A stretch of DNA of 52,676 bases from Dolichospermum planctonicum. Lineage in GTDB: Bacteria; Cyanobacteriota; Cyanobacteriia; Cyanobacteriales; Nostocaceae. Positions 16,905 through 25,947 of the stretch are shown piece after piece (the first letter of the stretch is position 1; each line of letters begins with the position of its first letter). The notes beneath the pieces were generated by a model, which worked only from the letters and a program-made list of their open reading frames with translations, ran no database searches and was not told the origin of the DNA. A program made the position numbers and the translations under genes. The DNA is taken from NCBI RefSeq assembly GCF_005402965.1, contig NZ_BJCF01000032.1, forward strand, positions 1-52,676, read 5' to 3'.

Positions 16905-18086
16905 TTAATAAGCACCAGTTTGGGGAAATTCATCATTCAAAGCCCATTTACCAATTTCCCGCAGTCTATAATCAACCGGATCATGAAGTGTAAAAGTACG
17001 CATATTTCGCCAATAACGATCAAAGCCATATTTTTGACCCGTAGAGGATGCGCCCATAACTTCAAAAATGCGGTTGGTAATGTCTAAACCTACTTTGGTT
17101 GCTGCAACTTTAGCAGTATTCACAGCTATCATACATTCTCCCCTTTGTGTTGGGGTGAGGTTGTGTTCTTTTTCCCAAGCTGCTTGTAGTAATTCTATGG
17201 CTTGGTTAACTAAGGCCTTTACTCCTTGTAAGTCTACCCACATAGTACCATAGTGGTGAAGAATAAAAGGATCTTTATTAACACATTCCACCTCTGATGT
17301 CAACCAAGGTTTTTTACAATTTTGAGTATAATTTTTAGCTGATGCAAAAGCACCCTCAGCAATACCTAAGTAAATATTAGCCAGGTTGAGTTGAGTTATA
17401 CAAGAACGAATAGTAGTAAAAATAGAATTTTGGTTGTATCTAGCACCAATTATTTCCTGGGGATAAACAATCACATTGTCAAAGTTGATATTACCGCTAT
17501 CAGTTTGGCGTTGTCCCATGCTATCCCAATCAGTATGAATTTTTACTCCTTGTCTCCGACTGGGAATGACTAAAATAATTAATTCTCCCGTTGTTTGATC
17601 AATAGCTGAAAGTGGTAAAATATCAGAATCTACGGAACCGGAACAAAAGCTTTTACTACCATTAAGTAAAAAATGATTTTCCTGTGCTGTAATAACTGCT
17701 CTTTTGTCTCTAGGGTTAAGAGCATTACACCAAAACCAATTATGATTAACGGTTTCGCTATAGTAATATTGTTTCTGCTCAATTGTACCAAAGATATGGG
17801 GAATAACTACCCCAATTTGGTGATATGAGAAAACATGAGCTAAGGAGCTATCAACTTTAGCAAATTCCCGAATTATTTTGAATGTAGTTATCCAGTTTGC
17901 GCCAATTCCTCCATATTCTTTAGGGATAATCAGCTTGAGTAGGTTACTTTGTCGCAAACTATCCCGTTCTTGTTTTGGTGTACCTCCTTGAGCATCTCTT
18001 TCTATGGCAGTTTGGGCAAATTCCGCTGCTAAAGACTGAGCTAAAACAATGTAATCTTTGACTTCTAATTCAAAATCATTTCCCAT
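16905..18086 (-). CDS. Acyl-CoA-dehydrogenase-fold monooxygenase (SfnB/DszC-like)
   Basis: A 393-residue flavin enzyme of the acyl-CoA dehydrogenase superfamily. It resembles the SfnB/DszC branch, flavin-dependent enzymes tied to the use of organic sulfur compounds such as sulfones. Visible features are IPKEYGGIGANWITTFKIIREFAKVDSSLAHVF, FLLNGSKSFCSG, the C-terminal EVMGASST and the YWRNMRTFTLHDPVDYR ending. The catalytic Glu of true acyl-CoA dehydrogenases is not evident. The start chosen is the ATG at 18086; the longer reading uses TTG. Its position beside sulfate uptake genes supports sulfur scavenging, but the substrate is inferred. Confidence 0.75.
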   Translation of the reverse strand: MGNDFELEVKDYIVLAQSLAAEFAQTAIERDAQGGTPKQERDSLRQSNLLKLIIPKEYGGIGANWITTFKIIREFAKVDSSLAHVFSYHQIGVVIPHIFGTIEQKQYYYSETVNHNWFWCNALNPRDKRAVITAQENHFLLNGSKSFCSGSVDSDILPLSAIDQTTGELIILVIPSRRQGVKIHTDWDSMGQRQTDSGNINFDNVIVYPQEIIGARYNQNSIFTTIRSCITQLNLANIYLGIAEGAFASAKNYTQNCKKPWLTSEVECVNKDPFILHHYGTMWVDLQGVKALVNQAIELLQAAWEKEHNLTPTQRGECMIAVNTAKVAATKVGLDITNRIFEVMGASSTGQKYGFDRYWRNMRTFTLHDPVDYRLREIGKWALNDEFPQTGAY

Positions 18087-18115
18087 TAATCTCAAAACCT
18101 ACTTATGAAAAATCT

Positions 18116-18361
18116 TTATTCAATTTCTAACTGTTTTTTAGCCTGTTTTAATTGTTTCCACAAACTATGAATTTGTTTGTAAGCCTCCTGTGGAGATATT
18201 TTACCACCTGTTTGTAAATTACAAATATAATTTACCCGTTGAGCAAATTCTTGGAGATTAGCATTAAAAACTAAATATTCCGGTTTAAACTGACCGTAAT
18301 AGGAACTGCGAGGGTAAAGAAAATCACATATCTCAGATAGTAAATCAGATTCTTGTCTCAT
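18116..18361 (-). CDS. Conserved cyanobacterial hypothetical protein
   Basis: A small protein of 81 residues from the ATG at 18361 (105 if begun at 18433). The core CDFLYPRSSYYGQFKPEYLVFNANLQEFAQRVNYICNLQTGG followed by SPQEAYKQIHSLWKQLK is familiar from many cyanobacteria; from memory it may be the DUF7219 family. No membrane span or signal is seen. It lies 29 bp upstream of the SfnB-like gene on the same strand. Function unknown. Confidence 0.6.
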   Translation of the reverse strand: MRQESDLLSEICDFLYPRSSYYGQFKPEYLVFNANLQEFAQRVNYICNLQTGGKISPQEAYKQIHSLWKQLKQAKKQLEIE

Positions 18362-18639
18362 GGTAATTTCTTGATTTGTAATCAATATTCGATTATCAGT
18401 AGTCGTGATTAGGTAGAGATACAAACTTGACATTTTACGGACTTTGGGTTGTAAAGCCCGATAATCCGATAGAGATAGAGTAGTTTGAAAATTTATTTTA
18501 CGAGCATTACATATTTTTCTGAATTAGGCAAGACATTTTTAGGGAATATTTGGCAATTTATCGGGGAGAATTAAGAAACTTGCTAGAGTTGGTTAGGGTA
18601 GGAAAAGAAAAATAGCAAATAATAGCAAATAATAGGTTT

Positions 18640-19134
18640 ATGGACAAACGTTATTTTTTGCAAATGGGTGCCGTATTAGTCGGTACAGCCTTTTTTTCCC
18701 GTTATATCAATTGGAGTTCAGAAACAATGGCACTTTCTAATACAGAGTTTGCAGTTACTAAGACTGAGGAAGAGTGGAAGAGTATCCTGACACCAGAACA
18801 GTTTCGGGTGTTGCGGAAACATGGTACAGAACCTCCCCATACCAGTCCCTTGGATAAGCAATATGAACCTGGTACTTATGTCTGTGCTGGTTGTGGACAA
18901 GCTTTGTTTACTTCAGAGACTAAATTTAATAGTGGTACTGGTTGGCCGAGCTTTTTTAAGCCAATTGAGGGAGCAATTGCTACGACTACAGACAGGTCAT
19001 TTTTTATGACCAGAACTGAGGTGCATTGCAGTAATTGTGGTGGACATTTAGGCCATGTATTCAATGATGGTCCTAAACCAACCGGCTTGCGCTACTGTAT
19101 GAATGGTGTATCATTACAGTTTACACCTGCGTAG
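18640..19134 (+). CDS. msrB: Peptide methionine (R)-S-oxide reductase MsrB
   Basis: Repairs oxidised methionine (the R-sulfoxide). In this 164-residue protein the MsrB domain covers about 40-163, with zinc Cys pairs at 82/85 and 130/133, SGTGWPSFF, HLGHVFNDGP and the catalytic Cys153 in RYCMNGVSL. The N-terminus (MDKRYFLQMGAVLVGTAFFSRYI) looks like a membrane anchor or export signal, so the enzyme may act in the periplasm or lumen. No close operon partner. Confidence 0.93.
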   Translation: MDKRYFLQMGAVLVGTAFFSRYINWSSETMALSNTEFAVTKTEEEWKSILTPEQFRVLRKHGTEPPHTSPLDKQYEPGTYVCAGCGQALFTSETKFNSGTGWPSFFKPIEGAIATTTDRSFFMTRTEVHCSNCGGHLGHVFNDGPKPTGLRYCMNGVSLQFTPA

Positions 19135-19265
19135 GTTAGGAATTTTCGCAAGGGGTAATTCCATAGATAAAACCCCTTGTGTGATTCTATCAAAAGCAGG
19201 AAATTATAATATAGCAGGTAGTATTTAGATGAAATTCTTGAACCGAAATCAGTAAGGATTAAATA

Positions 19266-19604
19266 ATGCAAGTTCTCAAAAGATCAATCAAGCCAGAAAG
19301 CTATATATCATTTCTGTACACCTACCAAACTACTTGGGGAACTGCTGGTGATATTTGTTTAGTTCGTGAAACCGTAGCTAAATCCAGCGGGGCGAAATTT
19401 GTAGGCCGGAGAATCCAATTAGCTATTCCCAAGGGAATGGAACGTGATTACGTAGTGAATATCCCGGTCATAAAAATTGCAGGTCATGTGGGTGAGGGAC
19501 ATCCTAAAGACCCGCATTCGGAATGGGAGGCTTATGATGGTATAGATCCAGAATTAGCAACTACTGTTTTGAAAATTTGGGGTTTTAAATTGGTTGAATT
19601 GTAG
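19266..19604 (+). CDS. Conserved hypothetical protein
   Basis: A 112-residue soluble protein I do not recognise. AAGGA lies 7 bp before the ATG. Notable text: FVGRRIQLAIPKGMERDYVV, HVGEGHPKDPHSEWEAYDGIDPELA and a C-terminal TTVLKIWGFKLVEL. The His/Asp/Glu-rich middle could bind a metal, but no known motif is complete. It sits between msrB and a convergent small gene. Confidence 0.6.
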   Translation: MQVLKRSIKPESYISFLYTYQTTWGTAGDICLVRETVAKSSGAKFVGRRIQLAIPKGMERDYVVNIPVIKIAGHVGEGHPKDPHSEWEAYDGIDPELATTVLKIWGFKLVEL

Positions 19605-19751
19605 GGGGTTTTAGCTTAAACATTGTCATGTTTGAGCTTAACTTACTGGATTTCCGTGTATTATCTGAATTTTCCTGTGAGAATAAAATCCAATCAAAAT
19701 ATGATTTAAAGTTTCTCCCTTTTAAAACATCCTTGAAAGGATGAAAATGGA

Positions 19752-20048
19752 TTATTCCCAGGTAGCTACATTTCGCAGCAAATTAGGAATTTCACCCTGT
19801 GATAAAGGAAACTCTAAAATTGTTTCTCGATAACCCAAATATCCTGATTCAGTAAAAGATAAAAGCATTCTTTCTAGTGCCAGCCAAACTTCTGATTCGT
19901 ATTCCCAATCATGATAACGTTTAGCACGACCAGCAATGGAACGTAACGCCCAAAAGTAGGAATTTCTAACTACCGAACCGCCTTTTTTAAATTCTGGTAC
20001 ATCTTCCTTGTGAATAAATAAAATGTTATTTTCAATTCTCGATCTCAT
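19752..20048 (-). CDS. Hypothetical protein
   Basis: About 98 residues from the ATG at 20048 (MRSRIENNILFIHKEDVPEF), charged and helical, with no signal or recognised domain. A longer reading to 20114 would add a hydrophobic stretch encoded by the 19-bp repeat region and is less likely. Notable: SYFWALRSIAGRAKRYHDWEYESEVWLALERML. Confidence 0.5.
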   Translation of the reverse strand: MRSRIENNILFIHKEDVPEFKKGGSVVRNSYFWALRSIAGRAKRYHDWEYESEVWLALERMLLSFTESGYLGYRETILEFPLSQGEIPNLLRNVATWE

Positions 20049-20061
20049 AGATACAATATAG

Positions 20062-20099
20062 GAATATAGATAAAGCCACAGAATATAGATAAAGCCACA
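20062..20099. repeat. Tandem 19-bp direct repeat
   Basis: Two exact copies of the unit GAATATAGATAAAGCCACA, just upstream of the small minus-strand gene. It may be a regulator site pair or a replication-slippage duplication. Confidence 0.8.
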
Positions 20100-20142
20100 C
20101 TGTGATATTATCATAAACTAAAATCCACCTAATTTACATATT

Positions 20143-20166
20143 GGGGCGGGCAGGGATGCCCACCCC
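20143..20166. repeat. Dispersed GC-rich hairpin
   Basis: GGGGCGGGCA / TGCCCACCCC with one mismatch and a 4-bp loop. It is a palindrome of a kind often seen between cyanobacterial genes and may end transcription. Confidence 0.6.
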
Positions 20167-20262
20167 ACAAGAATGTTATTTTTTATTGTTCTGTTTTTTC
20201 AGATAATTTTTAGTCCAAGCATAACGGTATGAATCTTTTTCAAAAGAAATTCTTATGATCTA

Positions 20263-21351
20263 TTACAATACTTTACATTGTCCATAATGACGTAAGAGAT
20301 GATCACATAAAACTAAGGCCACCATAGCATCAACCATAGGTACAGCGCGAGGTAAAACACAAGGATCATGTCTACCTTTTCCTGCTAAAACTGTTTCTTC
20401 ACCTTCTTTTGTGACGGTTTTTTGTTCTTTTCTAATAGTGGCTGTTGGTTTAAAAGCCACTCTGATAATGATATTTTCGCCGTTAGAAATTCCCCCTTGA
20501 ATCCCTCCAGAACGATTAGTTACTGTTCTAATTTCCCCATTTTCATCAATATAAAATTCGTCGTTATGTTCAAAACCTGTTAACAAAGTTCCGTCAAAAC
20601 CTGAACCGATTTCAAAACCTTTACTAGCAGGAAGTGACATGACTGCTTTTGCTAAATCTGCTTCTAATTTATCAAAAACTGGTTCTCCTAAACCTTTGGG
20701 AACATTTCGCACTACACATTCAACCACACCACCAATAGAATTACCATCTCGACCGGTTTGTTCTATTAATGAAATCATGGTATTAGCAATTTCTCTATCT
20801 GGACAACGGACAATATTGCTTTCTACATCCGCTAAAGTGACCGTATTCGTATCTACTACGCCTTGTAAATCTTTAATGCGCTTGACATAGGCGATAACTT
20901 CTACATTTGCAACTTGATGTAAAATCTTTTTAGCGATCGCACCAGCAGCCACTCTACCTATTGTCTCACGGGCTGACGACCTTCCGCCACCTTGCCAATT
21001 TCTCAAGCCATATTTAGCATCATAGGTAGCATCTGCATGAGAAGGGCGGTATTTTTGCGCCATTTCATCGTAGTCTTGGGAACGGGTATCTTTATTTCTG
21101 ACTAAGATAGCTATGGGTGTTCCCAGCGTTTTCCCCTCAAACACCCCAGATAATATCTCACAGGTGTCTGCTTCTTTGCGGGGGGTGGTGATTTTACTTT
21201 GTCCTGGCCGTCTTCTATCGAGTTCAAATTGAATTTCCTCTGGGGAAATTTCCAGTTGTGGGGGACAACCATCAATTATAACGCCCACACCGCCGCCGTG
21301 AGATTCGCCAAAAGTCGTAATTCGGAAAAGATGACCAAAAGTGTTACCCAT
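20263..21351 (-). CDS. aroC: Chorismate synthase
   Basis: Last step of the shikimate pathway: 5-enolpyruvylshikimate-3-phosphate to chorismate, using reduced FMN. The 362-residue protein has all family signatures ([73 protein letters not shown]). The length is normal and it is complete. The toxin-antitoxin genes follow upstream on the same strand after a 70-bp gap. Confidence 0.97.
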   Translation of the reverse strand: MGNTFGHLFRITTFGESHGGGVGVIIDGCPPQLEISPEEIQFELDRRRPGQSKITTPRKEADTCEILSGVFEGKTLGTPIAILVRNKDTRSQDYDEMAQKYRPSHADATYDAKYGLRNWQGGGRSSARETIGRVAAGAIAKKILHQVANVEVIAYVKRIKDLQGVVDTNTVTLADVESNIVRCPDREIANTMISLIEQTGRDGNSIGGVVECVVRNVPKGLGEPVFDKLEADLAKAVMSLPASKGFEIGSGFDGTLLTGFEHNDEFYIDENGEIRTVTNRSGGIQGGISNGENIIIRVAFKPTATIRKEQKTVTKEGEETVLAGKGRHDPCVLPRAVPMVDAMVALVLCDHLLRHYGQCKVL

Positions 21352-21421
21352 GATGTTGAGGAAATACAGACTGGAATCTGTATTTTACACGGAGTTGCAC
21401 CAGAATATCTTTGTTAGTACA

Positions 21422-21643
21422 TCACAATAATTCAATAAATTCATCTACACTTAAACCCGCTTGTCGAATAATTCCACGTAAAGTACCTCTATCTAGTTCT
21501 TTGTGATCTGGTACGGATATAGTGGTTCTTGGTTCTTCACGAACCAGTATAATGTGACTTCCTCTTTGTCTATCCACAACAAAGCCGATTTTTTCTAGCG
21601 CTTTCACACACTCTAAACCTGAGATAATAGGTAATTTACTCAC
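21422..21643 (-). CDS. hicA: HicA-type toxin (mRNA interferase)
   Basis: A 73-residue protein with the double-stranded-RNA-binding-like HicA fold. It has the LPIISGLECVKALEKIGF start and the catalytic His30 in RGSHIIL, followed by IVPDHKELDRGTLRGIIRQAGLS-type text. HicA cleaves mRNA in stress. Its start overlaps the end of hicB by 4 bp, so the antitoxin gene comes first. Key residues look intact, so the pair is probably functional. Confidence 0.9.
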   Translation of the reverse strand: MSKLPIISGLECVKALEKIGFVVDRQRGSHIILVREEPRTTISVPDHKELDRGTLRGIIRQAGLSVDEFIELL

Positions 21644-21858
21644 ACCAGCACTACCTCAACCGTATCGTCTGGAATAGGTTCACCCCTATCTTGCAAAACT
21701 TCAATGTAGAGAGATATTGCCTCTTCTATATTAGCTAAAGCTTCCTCACGGGTTTTACCCTGACTGATACAACCAGGTAAACTTGGTACTTCGACAACAA
21801 AATACCCATCTTCACCATGAGATAACAGCACTTTCCGTTGAGATTTTATTGTTACCAT
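21640..21858 (-). CDS. hicB: HicB-type antitoxin
   Basis: A 72-residue antitoxin with the partially degraded RNase H-like HicB fold (DGYFVVEVPSLPGCISQGKTREEALANIEEAISLYIE). It neutralises HicA. It lacks an obvious C-terminal ribbon-helix-helix or HTH, so autoregulation by this protein alone is uncertain. It overlaps hicA. Confidence 0.88.
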   Translation of the reverse strand: MVTIKSQRKVLLSHGEDGYFVVEVPSLPGCISQGKTREEALANIEEAISLYIEVLQDRGEPIPDDTVEVVLV

Positions 21859-21931
21859 AGTTCAAGCTTTTTCTCCATGAAATAACAAACCTAGTAGAAC
21901 CTAATATCTTTGGATTATCAACATGAAATCA

Positions 21932-22141
21932 TCATGAAATCATAGTTAATATTTCTTTTTGCTGAAGTGCTTGTTTCTCAAACTCTGATAATGTTTCTAT
22001 ATATAATTCAACAGCTTCCTTGATATTTGCCTGTACTGATTCTAAAGAATCACCTTCAGATTGACACCCAGGAAGTTCAGGACAATAAGCATAATACTCA
22101 TGTTCATCTTTTTCAATAACAATACTAACTTTATAGGACAT
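21932..22141 (-). CDS. Orphan HicB-like protein
   Basis: A 69-residue HicB-fold protein (EYYAYCPELPGCQSEGDSLESVQANIKEAVELYIETL) 73 bp upstream of hicB on the same strand. No second hicA accompanies it. It may be a spare antitoxin or a remnant of a duplicated HicBA pair. It is clearly not a copy of the adjacent hicB at DNA level. Confidence 0.8.
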   Translation of the reverse strand: MSYKVSIVIEKDEHEYYAYCPELPGCQSEGDSLESVQANIKEAVELYIETLSEFEKQALQQKEILTMIS

Positions 22142-22254
22142 AAGTAAGTTTCGTTTGTTGATTAATAATTGGCTATTATATCATATTTATTCATAAATAA
22201 TAGTATAGATTCACCTCTATCTTGCTTGCAAAACTATAAAAATTTCCATCCGGG

Positions 22255-22285
22255 AAATCCTTAAATCCTGGACATCCTGATTCTG
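22255..22285. repeat. Dispersed repeat fragment
   Basis: Contains TCCTTAAATCCTGGACATCC, part of a dispersed cyanobacterial intergenic repeat. A degenerate relative lies on the other strand at about 305-340. Confidence 0.4.
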
Positions 22286-22328
22286 ACAAAAAAACTTTGA
22301 ACCATAATTTTGTTTATCTAGCTAATAT

Positions 22329-22793
22329 CTAACTTGCTAAAAGCATCAAAGACTTTAAATAAAGATTGATTTCCACAGATAGAAAGTCACTAAACTGATC
22401 ATGACTTTTGATAAAATAAGCCTCTTCTTGTCCTTCACAATATGAATAAGTTGGCGGGTTATCACCTTCTGAAAGTCTGAAAAAGCTGAACTGATATCCC
22501 TGGTGCATGAAAAATACAAAAGCATCCTCTGGTAAAGTCTGAGGAAAATCATTTTCTACTAAAAGTTGTTTAGCCCATTCTTGAATTTGTGACAAATGCT
22601 GATAAAAGCAATCTGAACCACGTAAAAACTTACCTGCCCCATGTCCCATTATCTTGAGAAAGTCTTTGTAAGTGCTGGGTAGATTAATACCTTGTTGTCG
22701 TTCAAGTTGAATTATTTCCAAATCTGAACATGACAAAGGATGATTCTCGTTAAAAATAAGCTTAAATTGTTCGGGTAAATTGCAAATTGACAT
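22329..22793 (-). CDS. SMI1/KNR4 (SUKH) family immunity protein
   Basis: A 154-residue protein with the SUKH pattern: QQGINLPSTYKDFLKIMGHGAGKFLRGSD near the start, then DAFVFFMHQGYQFSFFRL and a final FSDFLSVEIN. SUKH proteins are common immunity proteins of bacterial polymorphic toxins, especially nucleases and deaminases. It starts 15 bp after the deaminase-like gene; the Shine-Dalgarno AAAGGAG overlaps that gene's stop codon, so the two are clearly co-expressed. By context it should protect against that toxin. Confidence 0.85.
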   Translation of the reverse strand: MSICNLPEQFKLIFNENHPLSCSDLEIIQLERQQGINLPSTYKDFLKIMGHGAGKFLRGSDCFYQHLSQIQEWAKQLLVENDFPQTLPEDAFVFFMHQGYQFSFFRLSEGDNPPTYSYCEGQEEAYFIKSHDQFSDFLSVEINLYLKSLMLLAS

Positions 22794-22807
22794 TTCTACC
22801 GACTCCT

Positions 22808-23200
22808 TTATGCAATGTTTCCGTGATATACATTTAGCTGAATGTTCGGGAAAGTTTGCCTAAATTGCTTCATGACATACTCACACGAATCACATGACTC
22901 TCTTTCTGTAAATAATTCAATTTTACCCTTTACTTCTCTATTATTTGTATATTTTTCGGCTATCGCTTCTAATATTTTGTACTCCGAGTCTAAGTCTCTT
23001 CGGTGTCCACCAACATCAAAGGCTTGAAACATCGGTTGATTAGGTAAACCAACTGCTCCTTCTCGCAACAGCTTACCACTAAAAGCAAATAGCTCAGAAA
23101 ACGTCTCATCTACCCATACTCTAGCAATAGCAACATTTCGGGCTGGTGCTGGCACGTTACAAATTTTGCGAATTTCTGCGACGCGCTCTAACCAATCCAT
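22808..23200 (-). CDS. Deaminase-fold toxin domain protein
   Basis: A 130-residue protein resembling the C-terminal deaminase toxin domains of polymorphic toxins. The two zinc signatures are visible: DSE at 71-73 within HRRDLDSEYKILEAIA and CDSC at 103-106 within ELFTERESCDSCEYVMKQFRQTFPNI. In the family they hold the zinc and the proton-shuttling Glu that deaminate bases in nucleic acids or nucleotides. There is no signal, PAAR, RHS or other delivery domain; the protein is essentially the toxin module alone. It lies directly upstream of a SUKH immunity gene. The target base is unknown. Confidence 0.7.
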   Translation of the reverse strand: MDWLERVAEIRKICNVPAPARNVAIARVWVDETFSELFAFSGKLLREGAVGLPNQPMFQAFDVGGHRRDLDSEYKILEAIAEKYTNNREVKGKIELFTERESCDSCEYVMKQFRQTFPNIQLNVYHGNIA

Positions 23201-23294
23201 CTTTTTTCAATTCTATACTATCGTGTATTAAAAAGGGGCATTCCAGATAAATACCCCATTAAAATTATTTAAAATTCCAACTTTCTACAACACC

Positions 23295-24710
23295 TTAAAC
23301 ATTTTCTGCTGTTATTTCCGCTTCTGGTTCTATGTCTGGTAAACCATAGATAGAACGATAGAGTTTATCATACTCTTTAGCAGATTGATACCAACTGAAG
23401 TTTTGACTCATTCCCCGTTTTTGTAATTCCCTCCATTGGGGTTTGAAACGGAAACCTTCCCAAGCGCGTATCATACAAGTAAATAGGTCTAGTGGTTCAT
23501 ACCTGTCAAAGCAATAACCTGTACCTGCTTCGTTGACTGGATCATAGTGGCTGACGGTATCAACTAATCCCCCTGTACGACGAACAATAGGAACACAACC
23601 GTAACGCAAAGCCATCATTTGACTGATACCGCAGGGTTCAAAGCGACTAGGCATTAAGAAGGCATCTGTACCAGCGTAAATGCGACGAGAAAGGGCATCA
23701 TTATACAGTAGGTAAGTGGACATACGTCCAGAATAGCGGGATGCAAGTTGCCACATTTGGGTTTCATAATAGCGATCGCCTGTTCCCAATAAGACAAACT
23801 GAGCATCCGTATAAGCCATAAATCGGTCAAGGATTTGTAATACTAAATCCATGCCTTTTTGTTCTACCAACCTTGTCACCATACCAATTAAAAAGGCATT
23901 AGAATTAACTTCTAAACCCATTTCTTCTTGCAGGGATATTTTATTAGCTTTACGTTGATCAAGGGTATCTATGGTAAAGTTTTGAGGAATGTATTTATCA
24001 TTAGCGGGATCATAAATATCGGTATCTATGCCGTTGATTATCCCTGATAATTTACCACTAATAAAAGATAATAACCCTTCTATTTCTTCACCATAGGCAG
24101 GGGTTTTTATCTGTTCAGCATAGGTAGGAGAAACTGTATTTACTTTATCAGCAAACTGGACGGCTGCGGCCATGGTGTTATGTCCTTGCATATACCAGGG
24201 ACACCAAGTAATTTTCTCTAAATACCACCGCCATGGTCCTTGATAAGCCAGGTTATGAATGGTGAAAACACTGGTTATATCTGGAGATTGATTTAACCAC
24301 ACGGGTAACATTCCTGTGTGCCAATCATGACAGTGGACAATTTCCGGTTTCCAATAATTCCAGCAAAATTCCGCCGCACCATTGGCAAAGAAGGTAAATC
24401 TCCAATCTTCATCTTCCCCACCATAAATCCGCCGAGGTAGAAAAACTGGATGTCCGAATAAATACAAAGGAATATCAGTTCCAGGGAGTACACTTTCGTA
24501 AACTGAAAAATCCTGAAACATGGCAGAGCCTTTCCAGATAGGTTCTTCAGGAACGACCATTTTATCAGGAACAAAGCCATAATAAGGCAAGAATATCCGT
24601 ACATCATGACCCATTTGTCTCAAGAACTTGGGTAATGCACCTACAACATCCCCCATGCCACCAACTTTGGCAATGGGAGCAGCTTCTGCTGCTACAAATA
24701 AAATTCGCAT
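23295..24710 (-). CDS. glgA: Glycogen synthase (ADP-glucose type)
   Basis: Extends glycogen chains from ADP-glucose. The 471-residue GT5-family enzyme has the N-terminal ADP-glucose-binding [27 protein letters not shown] and the C-terminal signature [28 protein letters not shown]. The length is normal for cyanobacterial GlgA. hemC follows upstream on the same strand, separated by a 44-bp heptamer repeat. Confidence 0.95.
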   Translation of the reverse strand: MRILFVAAEAAPIAKVGGMGDVVGALPKFLRQMGHDVRIFLPYYGFVPDKMVVPEEPIWKGSAMFQDFSVYESVLPGTDIPLYLFGHPVFLPRRIYGGEDEDWRFTFFANGAAEFCWNYWKPEIVHCHDWHTGMLPVWLNQSPDITSVFTIHNLAYQGPWRWYLEKITWCPWYMQGHNTMAAAVQFADKVNTVSPTYAEQIKTPAYGEEIEGLLSFISGKLSGIINGIDTDIYDPANDKYIPQNFTIDTLDQRKANKISLQEEMGLEVNSNAFLIGMVTRLVEQKGMDLVLQILDRFMAYTDAQFVLLGTGDRYYETQMWQLASRYSGRMSTYLLYNDALSRRIYAGTDAFLMPSRFEPCGISQMMALRYGCVPIVRRTGGLVDTVSHYDPVNEAGTGYCFDRYEPLDLFTCMIRAWEGFRFKPQWRELQKRGMSQNFSWYQSAKEYDKLYRSIYGLPDIEPEAEITAENV

Positions 24711-24716
24711 ATTTTT

Positions 24717-24751
24717 GTCAGTTATCAGTTGTCAGTTGTCAATTGTCAATT
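24717..24751. repeat. Heptameric tandem repeat (GTCAGTT/GTCAATT x5)
   Basis: Five 7-bp units filling most of the gap between hemC and glgA. Confidence 0.85.
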
Positions 24752-24754
24752 ATC

Positions 24755-25723
24755 TTATGAGCCTCGTTGAATCTCGGTAAAGATTTGTTCCAAGATTTCT
24801 GTAGCCCCATGTTGTCGCAAAATATCGGCTAATTCGGCCCCTAATTTTTCAGCATCAGTCGCCGCACCAGTGACTATATTCTGAACAATTTTCTGACCAT
24901 CAACGCTGGCGACAAGTCCTTTTAATGTTAATTTATCATTAATTATTTCAGTATTTACACCAATAGGGACTTGACAGCCGCCTTCTAAAACTCGTAAAAA
25001 TGATCTTTCCGCTAAACAGCGATCGCGTGTTTGCGGGTGTTCAATAGCTTTAAGTAAGGTAATTACTTCCGTATCATCCGCGCGGCATTCTATCCCCAAA
25101 GCACCTTGTCCGACGGCATGGAGGGAGATTTCTGGTGAGAGAATTTGATGAATGCGATCGCTCATTTCCAGTCTTTCTAAACCGGCTACTGCTAAAATTA
25201 GAGCATCATATTCACCAGCATCCAGTTTTGCCATGCGTGTAATCAAATTACCCCGAATATCCCTAAATGTAAAATGGGGGAATTTATGGCGCAATTGTGC
25301 CAACCGTCGCAGGGAAGAAGTGCCAATTACCGCACCTGCGCGTAAAGTCTCAAGTTTTTCACCTTTATGCTTTTCGTGCAGTACCACCGCGTCTGCGGGG
25401 TTTTCCCGCTCTGTAATTGCGGCCAGTGTCAAACCTGGTGGTAAATTGGTTGGGAGGTCTTTGAGAGAATGGACAGCAAAATCAATCTCTTTATTGATCA
25501 TGCCCAATTCCAGTTCTTTGGTAAATAGTCCTTTATCGCCAATTTTAGCCAATGCTACGTCGAGGATTTTGTCTCCTTGGGTAGACATGGTATGAACTTC
25601 AAAAGTAATGTCGGGAAAGCTTTTCTGGAGTTGGGCTTGTACCCAGTATGTTTGAACTAGAGCTAATTGGCTTTTACGTGAACCAATGCGAATAGTGCGC
25701 GGAGGACTAGAAACTGAGGTCAT
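24755..25723 (-). CDS. hemC: Porphobilinogen deaminase (hydroxymethylbilane synthase)
   Basis: Joins four porphobilinogens into hydroxymethylbilane on the way to haem, chlorophyll and bilins. In this 322-residue protein, [14 protein letters not shown] opens the fold, [12 protein letters not shown] and [11 protein letters not shown] are the substrate-binding segments, and Cys250 in [10 protein letters not shown] anchors the dipyrromethane cofactor. Complete. Confidence 0.97.
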   Translation of the reverse strand: MTSVSSPPRTIRIGSRKSQLALVQTYWVQAQLQKSFPDITFEVHTMSTQGDKILDVALAKIGDKGLFTKELELGMINKEIDFAVHSLKDLPTNLPPGLTLAAITERENPADAVVLHEKHKGEKLETLRAGAVIGTSSLRRLAQLRHKFPHFTFRDIRGNLITRMAKLDAGEYDALILAVAGLERLEMSDRIHQILSPEISLHAVGQGALGIECRADDTEVITLLKAIEHPQTRDRCLAERSFLRVLEGGCQVPIGVNTEIINDKLTLKGLVASVDGQKIVQNIVTGAATDAEKLGAELADILRQHGATEILEQIFTEIQRGS

Positions 25724-25869
25724 AAAACTATTTTGTCAAACCAGGCGATAAATTAACATTTATCTAGACTACCGCAGGGAGTGACTTACCGGATTAGATC
25801 AAACTAATTCTCAGAAAGATTTTATTTGCTAGTAGCTTTACATTTATTTACAATTTTTGAATATAGATC

Positions 25870-25892
25870 CCCGACTTCTCAAAGAAGTCGGG
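25870..25892. repeat. Hairpin CCCGACTTCT / AGAAGTCGGG
   Basis: Perfect 10-bp inverted repeat with a 3-bp loop, a common dispersed cyanobacterial palindrome, upstream of the Uma2 gene and well beyond the hemC promoter side. Confidence 0.75.
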
Positions 25893-25947
25893 AATTTAGA
25901 AATTAGAATATAATCAAGTTAGCAATAATTCGGTTTTAGGAAATTCT

